From Liopterus haemorrhoidalis (Eukaryota; Arthropoda; Insecta; Coleoptera; Dytiscidae): 64,000 nucleotides of DNA. Location of the stretch: the NCBI GenBank assembly GCA_963971575.1, contig OZ020611.1:51097466-51161465 (forward strand), given 5' to 3'. The notes beneath the pieces were generated by a model. That model had not been told where the DNA came from. It ran no database searches and was given only the letters and a program-made list of their open reading frames with translations. The translations under genes were made by a program, and so were the position numbers. Below, piece by piece: positions 22,516 through 33,279 of the stretch. Position 1 is the stretch's first letter. Each line of letters starts with the position of its first letter.

Positions 22516-22640
22516 TACCCAACAATTCACGTCCATATGTAGCACGAATTGTCAACGAATTTCTGAATTAAATGGAAAATCGTCAATTACCGTGGACAGC
22601 ACACAGCCAAGATATAAACCTATTCAAGAGCCTTAAAGGT
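22108..22640. repeat. Long inverted repeat with (TA)n core
   Basis: The left arm (22,108-22,214; GGCTCTTGAATAGGTTTATA, GCTGTGTGCTGTCCACGGTAA, TTGACAATTCGTGCTACATATG) is repeated in reverse complement at 22,528-22,640 at very high identity. The right arm has a few extra bases after the CCGTGGACAG side. Between the arms lie ~310 bp that include the TA tract. It could be a MITE or an inverted duplication. The flanks do not show a clear TSD. Confidence 0.8.
22395..22512. repeat. (TA)n microsatellite
   Basis: About 118 bp of almost pure alternating TA with a few interruptions (GCATA, AGGTA). Frames across it give only I and Y residues and are not genes. Confidence 0.97.
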
Positions 22641-22978
22641 AAACGGTCAAAGAATTAGATATCGGTTACTAGTAGCCCAAACCCTTCAATAGGTAAGGAA
22701 TGGAGTAACATTCAAGAGATAGAGATCGCTAACTTAAATCAGAGTATGCGAAAACGTCTTAAAGATGTTTGAAAGTTCAAGGAGGCAACATTCGTTACTA
22801 TACTTGATGTACACTCTTATTTAAGCATTGACAGTAAATTTCAATGATACCAAAATTTCATTTTTCATTTTTATGGTCTTGTATGTATAACCACCAAAAA
22901 ACTCTTATGAAAAAAAGCTCCATAATGAACATTGATACAGAATATCTTTTAAATGTATTTATTTTTATTTTATTATTT
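22641..22978. other. No recognisable gene
   Basis: AT-rich spacer between the inverted repeat and the poly-T end of a minus-strand LINE. Confidence 0.4.
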
Positions 22979-23142
22979 TTTTTATTTACAAAATTTTTCG
23001 GACGCTTCAATAGCTTAGGTTATTAGCGCCCCGGTACATTACGGTAGCAAATAGTAGATGCAATAATTATAATAATCATAATAATATAACATAATGTAAT
23101 AAACTAAGTATATAATAATAAATACATGATTAAAGATATTTA
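22979..23142 (-). mobile_element. 3' end of minus-strand LINE (distal part)
   Basis: Read on the minus strand, this is a 3' untranslated segment ending with CGTAATGTACCGGGGCGC, an AGCT-containing stretch and then GTAAATAAAAAAAA at 22,979-22,992. It parallels the 3' end of the plus-strand LINE (CCGTAACTGAGGCACCTTAAGCTTAAAT then poly-A). Its coding part continues on the far side of that LINE at 30,819-31,205. Confidence 0.7.
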
Positions 23143-23486
23143 GAAAACTTGTTAGGGAGATATGAGTAGTGACGTAAGTGAATAGCAAGCGAATTGTTTC
23201 CTACCTTACTACCAGGTAATCATTGTTTTCCAAATTTGAACACCATACTTGATATTATTCACCTCTTTCACTCATGTATTAATTTCATTATCCATTGTAA
23301 TTTTTATAATAATAATAATTTATAACCTTAAACACACAACAGCACTCTGTACACCATTCCAATCAGGTAACTAGTGACATCTGTTAGCTTATCAATAAAG
23401 AAGCGGACGACCGATAAACCGACAAGTTTAGTTGTCGGATTAACCGCTGGTCAAGACAACACTGGCGCGGTCGTTTAAATAATACA

Positions 23487-24800
23487 ATGACTACATTTAG
23501 TGACGGAAATTCAAACCATCAAACAATGACAATGAATACGAAATCATTCGCAGACATAACAAAGTTAAAATCACAACAATACCCAAATAAAAATCAGGCA
23601 ATTATTATGGATACTCTTCCAACTATACCCACCGAAGAATTTGTATATGCCATTGGAGATATAATAAATCCGACAAACATAATCTATATTTCAAAAATTT
23701 ATAACCATCGCCTTTGTATTTATCTCAAAAATAAAGACCTGGTTGAAAAATTAATTACTGAAAACTCAATAATAACTGTCCAAAACCAGCAAATCAGCAT
23801 CAGAAGATATGTAAACTCGCATTTACGTGTAATTATTTCCAATGTGTGCCCTTCCATCCCAGATAGTATAATCGAGGAAGCCCTAAAGAACCAAGGTCTT
23901 AAATTGTAATCGCCAATAACGCCCTTACGAGCTGGACTGAAGCGTGATGGATACGCGCATATTCTAAGCTTCAGACGTCAAGTGTATGTCTCATCCACGG
24001 ATAAACACACGTCAGTAGAACTACCCGAAACTATTCATCTAAACCATGATAACAGACGTTACGTGCTTTATATGCAAGCAAAAAGGCCATGTTGCTAATA
24101 AATGCAACAATAAAACCGTTAATCAAAGTAATTCAACCACATCAATAAATCAAAGTAATGGGACCACACAACAAACTGGGACCATTACAGATGCAACTCT
24201 CACTCAAGATATAGGAAAATACCACCCAGAAAATAACTGAAAACGAGAAAAACACCACAGATGTCACTACAGAAAAAACCACTGAAATAGAACTAATAGA
24301 AGATATCGAACTGATAACTTCAAATACAGGTAAACGTACAGCGACATCTATTAGCAGTTTAGAAGATGATCTGACCCAATATATCAAAGAAATCGAAATC
24401 CAAACAAAAGATACCCCTAAAGAGACAAGAACCCAACTGAACAGAAAAAAAAAGAAACCAAAGAAAGAATAGATCAGAAAGTCCAGGCAATAGTACACAA
24501 ACAGATTTTAATGAAGCCCTAGAAGCGATCAAACAAGAAATGGAAACAAACCCAAAATTATACAATATAACACATGAAGATCTGTGCAAACTGATCGATC
24601 AAATACAAACATCTCAGAACCCACTAGTCACCGCAAGAAAATTTACTACAGACATCTACCAACTAATAATTTTACTCAAGGATCTACACCCATTTACTTC
24701 AGACCGATCAACAAAATCAAGATTAACCAGAGTAATAAACAAAATCAGAGAAGATATGAGCGAAGAAGCAGATAATGCTTCTACATCTGGACCTCGATAA
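23487..24800 (+). pseudogene. LINE ORF1 (gag-like, CCHC zinc knuckle), broken
   Basis: The frame from ATG 23,487 encodes ~140 residues of a gag-like, RNA-binding ORF1 protein and ends at TAA 23,907. The same frame then stays open (SPITPLRAGLKRDGYAHILS) to about 24,035, so the TAA is a point nonsense mutation. A frameshift follows, then CFICKQKGHVANKC (24,064-24,105), a classical C-x2-C-x4-H-x4-C knuckle. After it come a T/N/Q-rich linker, a lysine-rich patch (RKKKKPKKE, 24,443-24,470) and a last open piece at 24,540-24,800 (LYNITHEDLCKLIDQIQTSQ). ORF1 ends at 24,800, 2 bp before the ORF2 ATG, which suggests termination-reinitiation for ORF2. The protein would normally coat the element RNA. 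Confidence 0.8.
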
Positions 24801-24802
24801 AT

Positions 24803-27720
24803 ATGGCACTTATACAGTGGAACATGAACGGCCTCTTTGCACATCTCCCAGAACTCCAGCAAATTATATCGCAAATACAAACATCATACATCTGTATTCA
24901 AGAAACACGTCTACACAGTCACCAAGCAGTCAACCTTAGAAGATATACGGCCTTCAGAAAAGACAGAACAACCGCAAACATAGCAAGTGGAGGTGTAGCC
25001 ATATTTGTTGAAAATTCTATCCCTGCAGATAAGATTAACCTCACAACAGAGTTAGAGGTAGTTGCAATATCAACAATTGTGCCTAACTTATACAAAATCA
25101 CAATATGTAACATGTACCTCCCTCCAAATAATATTTTCACAGCAGAGCAAATCAATGCCGTGATAGAACAGCTACCCCGACCATTTATTCTAGTTGGCGA
25201 TTTTAACAGCCATAACACTATTTGGGGTTCCGCACACTCGGATACGCGCGGTAGAAAAATAGAAAATATTCTCAATGACTCCAGAGCGATATTAAATGAT
25301 GGAACGCCCACACATTTCTGTGCAAGTACTGGAATTTTTTCTGCAATTGACTTATCATTTTGTGACGCCTCGTTTGCACCTGATCTAAACTGGGAAGTAT
25401 TACCACTGTTATGGGGTAGCCACCACTTCCCTATTAAAATAACATTTCCAAAAACACAAAATATAACGAACAGACATAGAAAAGAAAAGTGGAACCTCAG
25501 AAATGCAGACTGGGAAAGATTCCAAAAATTGTCAAATATAACAATATCAATAAATACAAATTCTGACATCAATGATCTTGTTGAACAGTTTACACAACGG
25601 ATCAAACACGCAGCAATAGAAGCAATTGGTTACAAAAATACATATTCACACAAAAAACATGTACCGTGGTGGAATGAAACATGTAAAATAGCAGTAAAGC
25701 AATTAAAACGCGCCCTTAACCGCTACAAAAGAACAAGAACTGAAGAAGATTTCATATCGTTAAAAAAGTGTCGCTCGATATCTAGACGTACTATAATAGA
25801 GAGCAAAAAACAATCTTGGGAAAATTACGTTTCGACAATAACACCAAATACACCAACAACGGAAATATGGGGGAAAATACGAAAAATCAGAAACACTAAA
25901 AATACAACATTCACCACAACATTAATTAAAGATAACAGAATTATTACATCTCAACAAGATATAGCAGAAACTTTGGCTAATAGTTTCGAACACACTTCAA
26001 GTACCGAAAATTATCCAACACAATTTAAAATTTATAAGAACGTAACAGAAAACGAGGAACTTAAAATAAACAAACTAGAACATGATATTAACAAACCCTT
26101 TACAGTAACCGAACTAAAAACAGTAATAAAAAATCTAAAAGACAATAAATGTCCTGGGCCAGATAATATCACAACCGAGATCATCAAACAATTGCCCGAA
26201 AATACAATATTAAACCTCTTAGAAATGTATAACTATATTTGGAATAATAATGTATATCCACAAAAATGGCAGGAAGTTAGAACTTTTCCTATATTAAAAC
26301 CACACAAGGATAAAACTAACACGGAAAGTTATCGGCCAATATCTGCGTCCAACAATTTTAGTAAAATATTACAAATCATCAATCGTAGACTCATGTGGTT
26401 CTTAGAATCAAATAAAATCCTGACATGTAACCAAGGCGGCTTTAGACAAAATCATTCAACAACAGACAATGTATTATTATTAGCAACAGAAATAGAAAAG
26501 GCATTTAAAAACCGAGAAGACACAATTGCAGTACTATTTGACATACAAAAAGCATATGATATGACTTGGCGAAGACCAATCCTAAATGCGCTCAAAGAAT
26601 ATGGTTTAGATGGCAACATAATACATTACATTAAAAACTTTCTAGAACATCGAACTTTCAGAGTATATGCAAATGGACATGAATCACAACCAAAAATACA
26701 GGAAAACGGCGTGCCACAAGATGAAGTGATCAGCGTGACACTCTTTCTCATTGCAATAAACAAAATAGCCCAAGAAATCCAAACACCAGTTAAATCCTGT
26801 TTATTTGCAGATGACTTGGTAATCTTCTGTTCAGGAAAAAACCTGTATTCCATAAAGTCAAAATTGCAAGAAGCCATCAACAACCTTTCGATATGGTCGA
26901 ATATAACCGGTTTCGTTTTCTCACCCACAAAAACTAAGGCCATACACTTTAACAGAAGGCAATACAATCAAAAAAACCCAATATTGAAAATACAAGATAA
27001 TTTAATAGAATATGTAGATGTAGCTAAATTTCTTGGGGTCACATTTGACAAAAAATTAAGATGGACAGCACACTTAGCAAATATAAAACAAGATTGCACA
27101 CAAAGACTTAACATAATAAAGACATTAGGGCATCAAAAATGGGGGGCACATAAAGAAAACCTACTGAGACTGTATCAAGCAATCATCAGATCAAAACTAG
27201 AATATAGCTGCATTGTTTTTAAACATATAAAACCGTCCTATAAGAAAATATTACAGACTATAGAAAACACTGCTCTTAGAATTGCAACCGGAGCTCTGCG
27301 CACTAGCCCAATCGACAGTCTACACTGTGAAGCTGGCCAGATTCCCATTGATTATCGTATGTCTCAACTCTCTTTATGCTACCTTGCTAATGTTGCTAGT
27401 TTACCAGATTCACCCATACATCACCAAATCTTCCAAAATCTTAACAATAAACTCACAATAAAAAACTCCTGTCCCGTACAACAAGAATTATCACAAAACT
27501 TACGAGCTATAAATACGGAATTCCCGCCTATATTAAATCAGTTCTTTTCAAAATATCCACCTTGGACCATTACAAAACCCCATTTCGATTTATCCCTAAC
27601 TAAATACACCAAATCTTCAACAACTCCTGATACTTTCAAAAAATCATACCAACAAGAAATCCAAAAATACCCACTGTTACGTAAATTATTTCGTAACACA
27701 ATATGTATAATTTTGAATTT
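24803..27720 (+). pseudogene. LINE ORF2, endonuclease and reverse transcriptase part
   Basis: An open frame runs 972 codons to the LTR. Residues ~1-220 are an APE-type endonuclease: WNMNG, ICIQETRL, VGDFNSHNTIWG, SAIDLSF and a final GSHHFPI. The last motif normally reads S-D-H; here the Asp is His, so nicking activity is doubtful. Residues ~430-730 are the reverse transcriptase: YRPISASNNFSKI, GGFRQNHSTTDN, LFDIQKAYDMTW (motif A, both Asp present), ENGVPQDEVISVTLF (the usual Gly after Q is Asp), LFADDLVIF (motif C, FADD) and FLGVTFDKKLRW. The connection region follows to residue ~950. The frame is then lost in the LTR at 27,721. The RNase H part resumes after the LTR, one base out of phase, so a small indel exists as well. 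Confidence 0.88.
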
Positions 27721-29757
27721 TGTACGCGTGCTGCCATCTATGTAGAACGTGTGAACTAACCGATCTTTGGATCGATAAAATAGATTGCTTAGAAACAATA
27801 TGGCACTTTGTGCTGTTGACTCCGAGAGAAGCGGTCGATGTTTTATCTTATCTTGGATCATCCCTTCAACTGGCCGGATTTAATTCAACTAAAAGGCATA
27901 AATTGATCGAGATATAGTTCTTCCATCGACTGACATAAGCATTTTGTCATATTGAAGGCGTGTTACAGCTAAACGCGTAAGTTTTTCATTTTCAAGATAT
28001 AGCACATGGTTATCAGTTGTTTTCGTTAATTTTCTAGCGTTATGTTGGACCGGTAGGATCATTTGGAAACTGTTATTGTACCCTGCTGAGTACGTGAAAA
28101 GCATTTATAGAGCCGTTGTTTGTCTGGGAGACGAAATATTATTCCGTTGGAGTTATTTTGGGGCTAGCGGAGATACATCAGGCAATGTTTCACTGGAGCA
28201 TCTGGAAGACTCAACCGTAGTTATATTTTATGCAAAATCGTTATCTAGAAGACGACTTGTATACGGATAAGTGTTTACCGAAAGTTTTAAGCTCAGTTGT
28301 ACGTGGCTATAGAACTTGTGACACACGTTTTTGGCGTGTATTTGTGTTTATTTAATGTAAACGAGTTAATTTGGTTGTGATTTATTTGTTGCCACGTTCA
28401 AACGACCTTAACTTTCTATATAGATCTATGTAAGAGAGCTCTCAGGTTCTAATTTAAGTGTAATTAAGGTTAGTCTCTCCAAATACTGTCGTAGAGCCAT
28501 TTTGTCAGTGAAATTTGAGTTACATTTCGGTTCGTGTTAGTACGATTTCGGTTTATTTGTACATTTGTTGTCCGTGGTATCTTTTTTAGAGTAGTGAAGA
28601 TATATTATTGTTCATTTGGGGAAGGAGGTAGTCTGACGTTACTGTGTATCGTTCAGTTACGGGATATCGCATCCGTTCTCTCCCCAAGCGACCACTTTTA
28701 TATCAGGGATACATCCGAAAGGATAGTGTTTGATTTGCGAGCCGTACCTTTGGGTTACGTGCTATTTTGATTTGACGTTTCGAATAATTGTTTTGATTTC
28801 GATTCGTAAACGTTTTGTTTTGACACAATCGTGGATTGTTCGTTACGATTTTGGTACCTACCATTGCAACCTGTGCGTTTCGCATCCCGGCGTGCGGTTA
28901 AATTAGCCGAGTGGCTAGGGTGTAAATAAAGGTCTCATGTTATGAACCTTCGTCGTAGATAATATAACTTGTATGCTTACATTCCGGCATTACAGTTAAA
29001 ACAGCCTATTGGTTAGGAATTGTACCATTTCACTTGTCGTAATGACAGTTAAACTTTGTTTGTTATTTTTGGGTCATTAGATATTTGGATTAGAATTTAA
29101 GTTCAGATTTGATCTGATGTAGTTTAAGTTAAGACTCCGGTCTTATTAATTGACAATTTTTGTTACCACATTATTTAGATAGATCGAGACGTAGTCTCGA
29201 ATTGTTTGACAATATTGATTAATAGTTATTGTATTATTTGTGAATTGATTCAGTATTCGTGTATTTAGACTTTCCACTCTGGAAAGCCTAATCTGTTGAA
29301 CTTCGAGTTCATTTATTAAATCTCACATTTTTCTTTATTTTTTTTTTATGGAAATTTATGATGTACGATACTCTTTAATAAAGATGACTTTATATCATAT
29401 TTGTCGAGTATTGCTTGTTAGTCCTTTTGAGTCACAATGTATTAATCTTGATTTGGGGATAATTGGTAAGAACTACTTCTACTAGAAAAAGATTTAAGTT
29501 TATCTCCGGTTTAGTGACGTCAATCTAAACTTATGGCGCCCTTATAAATAAATATAGACTGTTAAAATTTCATCTCCCAGTCCTTGAGAATAGAATCTCT
29601 AACTTTACCCAGCTAGTCGCTAACCGGTCTAGTGAATGCGTTTTTGGTGGAACCTCCTATTTTGGATAACGCTTTACTTGCCAGATCAACTAACATCTAC
29701 TTGATCATTTTAGTTATTGTTGATTTTGATTGATTTTTATTTTTTTTTATCGTTACA
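27721..29757. mobile_element. Solo LTR of 2,037 bp
   Basis: It begins TGTACGCG and ends CGTTACA, so the termini are TGTA...TACA. AATTT lies on both sides (27,716-27,720 and 29,758-29,762), the 5-bp TSD expected of an LTR retrotransposon. There is no gag, pol or env between, hence a solo LTR left by recombination between the two LTRs. AATAAA-type signals occur at 28,926 and 29,378. Small frames inside have no recognisable domains. The host sequence next to the right end happens to read TTGGCGCC, which looks like a primer-binding site; if that were real this would be a 5' LTR with its body deleted, but the TSD favours a solo LTR. Confidence 0.82.
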
Positions 29758-29762
29758 AATTT

Positions 29763-30578
29763 GGCGCCTTACGTGTCATTTTTATTTTTGTTACACCACA
29801 ATTCAATGCTATATTTACGGACGGTTCAATAATAGAAAATAAAACAGGAGCTGGTCTTCTTTTCAATGGAAAATCATATAAATATCGTTTACCAACTACA
29901 GCTAGTGTGTACACAGCCGAAATGTATAGCATCCTGAAAGCCTCCGAATACATAAAAATTGATAAAAATCAAGAAAGAAGATACATCATTCATAGCGATT
30001 GTCTAAGTACGATCCTAAGCATTCAACAACTATATCCGAAACACCCTCTTGTCAAAAAAATACAGGAAAACATCCATGAAGCGATATCTGACGGCAAGGA
30101 CATCATCATGATGTGGATTCCCTCCCATGTTGGTATAACAGGGAACGAGAAGGCAGACCATCTCGCCAAAGAAGCCGTAGAGGAAGAAATCACCGAAATA
30201 GATATACCAGCTATCGACATAAAGGCATTAATAAAGAAATCCATAAAAGGTCAATGGAAGGAAAAGTGGCATTCAAATACCAGCCATCTCAGATATGTAA
30301 AAGAAGATACCAACAAGTGGCCAAGCAAGAGGAGTCGTAGAGAACAAGTCGTCCTAACTCGACTAAGAATTGGCCACACGTTATACACACACAAACATAT
30401 CTTTGCAAGAGAAAACCACCCGATGTGCAACGTATGTGATACTAGAATCACTATACGTCACATTCTGCAGGAGTGCCCACAATATAATACCGAAAGACAG
30501 CAAAACAATTTAAAAAACAGTGTCCAAGAAATCCTGTCAAATAATAGTGAAAGTGAAAACCAAGTGTTAACCTTCTAA
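29763..30578 (+). pseudogene. LINE ORF2, RNase H and terminal CCHC part
   Basis: Downstream of the LTR, ORF2 resumes with AIFTDGSIIENKTGAGL, YTAEMYSILKA, YIIHSDCLSTI and WIPSHVGITGNEKADHLAKE. These carry the Asp, Glu, Asp and final Asp of an RNase H active site in the right order and spacing. The end of the protein has LTRLRIGHTLYTHKHIF and CNVCDTRITIRHILQEC, a C-x2-C-x8-H-x4-C motif usual after RNase H in this LINE group. RNase H would remove element RNA from the RNA:DNA hybrid during insertion. Residues before about 29,797 that an ATG at 29,730 would add come from the LTR and its edge, so they are not native. It stops at 30,578. Confidence 0.85.
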
Positions 30579-30818
30579 AAAAGCATAAATATATATGATG
30601 AAATATAAAGCCCCCCGATAGTAAATTTAATTCACAGTTCAACAAAGTAAATAAACCTGAATGTAGCAAAAATGTTTGAGTTAATCTATTGTAATTATGT
30701 AATTTTATGTATTTTAATTATGTATTAATAAGTCAGTCAATGTATGTCGGTGCCAATAGTCTCCGTAACTGAGGCACCTTAAGCTTAAATAAAAAAAAAA
30801 AAAAGAAAAAGATATTTA

Positions 30819-31205
30819 ATAGCTAGTTAGGTCTATATTAGGTGGTATATATTTATGTCTTTTAGGAACTTTATCACTTTTGTTTCAAGGTCTTTATTGA
30901 GGACAAGGGCTCGTTCGCGGGTTTCGGGGATCTTGTTGTTGCAACGCTCTGTTGTATATTTGCAGCACTCGATTAGAATGTGACTTACAGTGATACGTGA
31001 GTTGCATGTGTCACAAATGGGGGGATCAGAATGTGCAAATATATGTTTGTGGGTGGTATTTGTATGGCTAATCCTCAACCTCGTGAGCACAACTTGGTCA
31101 TGCCTGTTTGCACTGGGTGCTCATGGTTTGGTGTCCATTTTTATAGTTCGTAGGTGGTTGTTGGTGATTGAGTTCCAATATTCCTTCCATTTATCTCTTA
31201 CGTTG
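30819..31205 (-). pseudogene. Truncated minus-strand LINE: RNase H C-terminal region
   Basis: The minus strand from about 31,200 reads RDKWKEYWNSITNNHLRTIK, a stop, HDQVVLTRLRISHTNTTHKH and CDTCNSRITVSHILIECCKY, ending at a stop at 30,833. It aligns throughout with the C-terminus of the plus-strand LINE next to it (LTRLRIGHTLYTHKHIF, CNVCDTRITIRHILQEC), so it is a different member of the same group. Its remaining 3' untranslated part and poly-A lie at 22,979-23,142 on the other side of the plus-strand LINE. It is 5'-truncated near 31,205. Confidence 0.82.
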
Positions 31206-31309
31206 GGTATTTATTTTATATTCAATTATATACATATACCTGTAACAGACACATCACACTATTTTAATGGACTTTTATGTCTCTACTCTTACAGATTTAT
31301 GTGTTGACT

Positions 31310-31660
31310 GGAATAATTCAACAGGAATTTTTGATCAGATAAGTTTTTCGAAAAATTTCGATTTATTTGTGTGTTTTTAAGTTTATTGTGTTGTATCAAA
31401 AGAAAGCTCTTGGGACGTAGATTATGGAATAAAAAATAGTTTTTTTAAATTAATTTAAAATTTTTATTGAAAGACGATTATTGCACAAAATGTACTAAAA
31501 ATTCTTGTTCCGCCCCCCTTTACCCAAAGGGGTAACACTAAAAATCTGAAAAAATTATACATAATGTACATTAATCTGATCCGGAAAAGTACGAGAGGAA
31601 TTTTAGATTAGATTGCGTTTTTGAAAAATATTCCAGTTTTGTGTTTTTGATAAAATTAAT
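31310..31660 (+). repeat. AGGG-repeat fragment (duplicated internal unit)
   Basis: AATAATTCAACAGGAATTTTTGATCAGAT, AAAGCTCTTGGGACGTAGATTA, GGCGGGGG-like TTCTTGTTCCGCCCCC, ACTAAAAATCTGAAAAAATT and ATAATGTACATT-A-TGATCCGGAAAAGTA repeat the inner part of AGGG-repeat copies at 8,800-9,120 and 33,290-33,600. Neither end of the family is present. Confidence 0.65.
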
Positions 31661-32044
31661 TACTTTTTTCATTAATGGGTAATAATGTTATGGATTTTTT
31701 TGTATTGCCTGATTTACCTATTATTAAGTTATTGGACAATACAATTTTTCCTTTTTTTTTACTATTAAAAATATCCTATTTATGTTTATAATTATTATTA
31801 TTTGGGGTTTGTCAGGTCTTGACAAGCGTCCACTAGACGCAAACTTCAATAAACTTTTGAGCCACGTCATACTAGAGATTAGTCATAGTGAGACTAGCGT
31901 CCTCACAATATGTATCGATCCAAGCAGTACTTCTCTCTATATTCTACAACAGAATTTCATCATTTCAGAGAGATGAAATTCCTGCTGCAGCATAAAAAAA
32001 AGCATGAAGAAGAAACTTTGGATTTTAGATCGGCAACATACATT
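31661..32044. other. No recognisable gene
   Basis: AT-rich. A weak inverted motif, GTTTGTCAGGTCTTGACAAGC with GCGTCCACTAGACGC, lies at about 31,806-31,840. The 63- and 64-codon frames here have no motif. Confidence 0.35.
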
Positions 32045-32206
32045 AAAAAAGAAGAGGTCCTAGGACTGAGTCTTGTGGTACACCACTGCCGACTTTTGTA
32101 GGGTCAAAAAAATGATCGCCCACTCTTTCTTGAAAGAACATAACCGATAAAAAGGCTCTAATCCAATTTAGTAGCTTTTCTTTATTATTAAGTAAATCAA
32201 GTGTAG
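32045..32206 (-). pseudogene. Small reverse-transcriptase fragment of a LINE
   Basis: The minus strand gives LLNNKEKLLNWIRAFLSV, then VGDHFFDPTKVGSGVPQDSV and LGPLLF. The block SGVPQ-SVLGPLLF is the highly conserved fingers/palm segment of CR1/Jockey-type reverse transcriptases, ~30 residues before the FADD motif. A degraded VADLK follows out of frame near 32,030. It is too short to assign a clade and is an isolated relic. Confidence 0.65.
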
Positions 32207-33279
32207 TAAAATGTTGTATAAATTTTAGTTTTGTATGAGAAACGTTTAATGTGAAGTGATTACCCTGCCCTTAAAGAAGTACATAAATTTAAAATAAAAA
32301 TCTTTTGCAGATAAGATTAGAAAAAAGAATGGTGTTCTTAATGAGTTTACAAACTATTCTAATAGATATAATTAAGCGTAAATCTGGCACTAGTTCTAAA
32401 CAATGCTACCCGTATCTTAGTTCTAAACCCTACAATTAGTTGTGTTGAGCTCTGAGCTACGCTACATATCTTGTGAGTGAATTTGAGTGTGTGGGTGCAT
32501 TTAGCCCCGAGTTAGTTGCTACTTATCAACGCACTGCACACTGACTGCCCCTCTGTTGCCAGACGTTGCCGTCTGCTTCGCTAATTCAGAAACAAAACAG
32601 ATATTTGAATTACAGCGTTAAATGCGAATTACATACGGTGCACAGAGCATACTAACTTAATTACGATACTGTATTAAGTGAAGGAACTAGAAAAGATGGA
32701 CACTCAACTGGAAAACAATTTTAAACATTGAAAACAATTTTGAATTTATTTAGTTAATATCAAAATACAACGTAAGGATCAGAAAATTAATATCAAAATA
32801 TAACTTTACCGGATATCGAATCCGCAACCGAAAGATATCGTTTCTTAGTCCCAATTCATTGGGTTATGCATGTGTGAGAGAGTTGGCTCATTTTGGCGTG
32901 ATTATAGTAAAAAATTGTCTCCGACGAGTCTACGACAAAAGATTGAAAGCCAAAAAGCCGCCATGGACAAAAGGACATCAAACAATATGTTATATGAACC
33001 GATACATAATAGTGGGTCGAGCCAAATGAACTTCACACTAGACTCTACACATATGAACTTCTCAGCTGTTAATTTTTTTGTTTATAATATTTTTATTTCA
33101 AAAACAAGCACTACCTTACACATAAATACAAATAATCTATAATATTGTTAGCCATAATTTAGCCACGAATTAAAAAAATAATTAATTTTATCAAAAACAC
33201 AAAAACTGCAATATTATCCAAAAATGAAATTTGATTAAAAATTTCTCTCGTACGTTTACGGTTTATATCAATGGAGATT
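32207..33279. other. No recognisable gene
   Basis: Mixed unique-looking and AT-rich DNA. The 90-codon frame at 32,870-33,142 starts in GC-richer sequence (MCERVGSFWRDYSKKLSPTS), shows no known domain and becomes AT-rich, so it was not called. Confidence 0.4.

Larger units (their letters stand above)
23143..30807 (+). mobile_element. APE-RT-RNase H LINE (I/LOA/R1 group), nearly full length, interrupted
   Basis: The plus-strand element has a ~340-bp leader, ORF1 with a CCHC knuckle, ORF2 with endonuclease, reverse transcriptase and RNase H, a ~210-bp 3' untranslated part and a poly-A tail at 30,791-30,807. AAAGATATTTA occurs at 23,132-23,142 and again at 30,808-30,818, a likely TSD that sets both ends. 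A solo LTR splits ORF2. ORF1 has a stop and frameshifts, so the element is dead, though ORF2 is open for 972 codons before the LTR. An RNase H domain plus an APE endonuclease points to the I/LOA/R1 side of LINE diversity and away from CR1 or RTE. Confidence 0.85.

Noticed and set aside
22367..22555. 62-codon minus-strand frame made of I and Y repeats
   Set aside because: It is the translation of the (TA)n microsatellite.
24919..25605. 228-codon minus-strand frame opposite LINE ORF2
   Set aside because: Shadow of the endonuclease region on the other strand; no homology of its own.
28895..28960. tRNA-like A-box (TTAGCCGAGTGGCTAGGG) in the first solo LTR
   Set aside because: No B-box at the right distance and no cloverleaf; chance match in LTR sequence.
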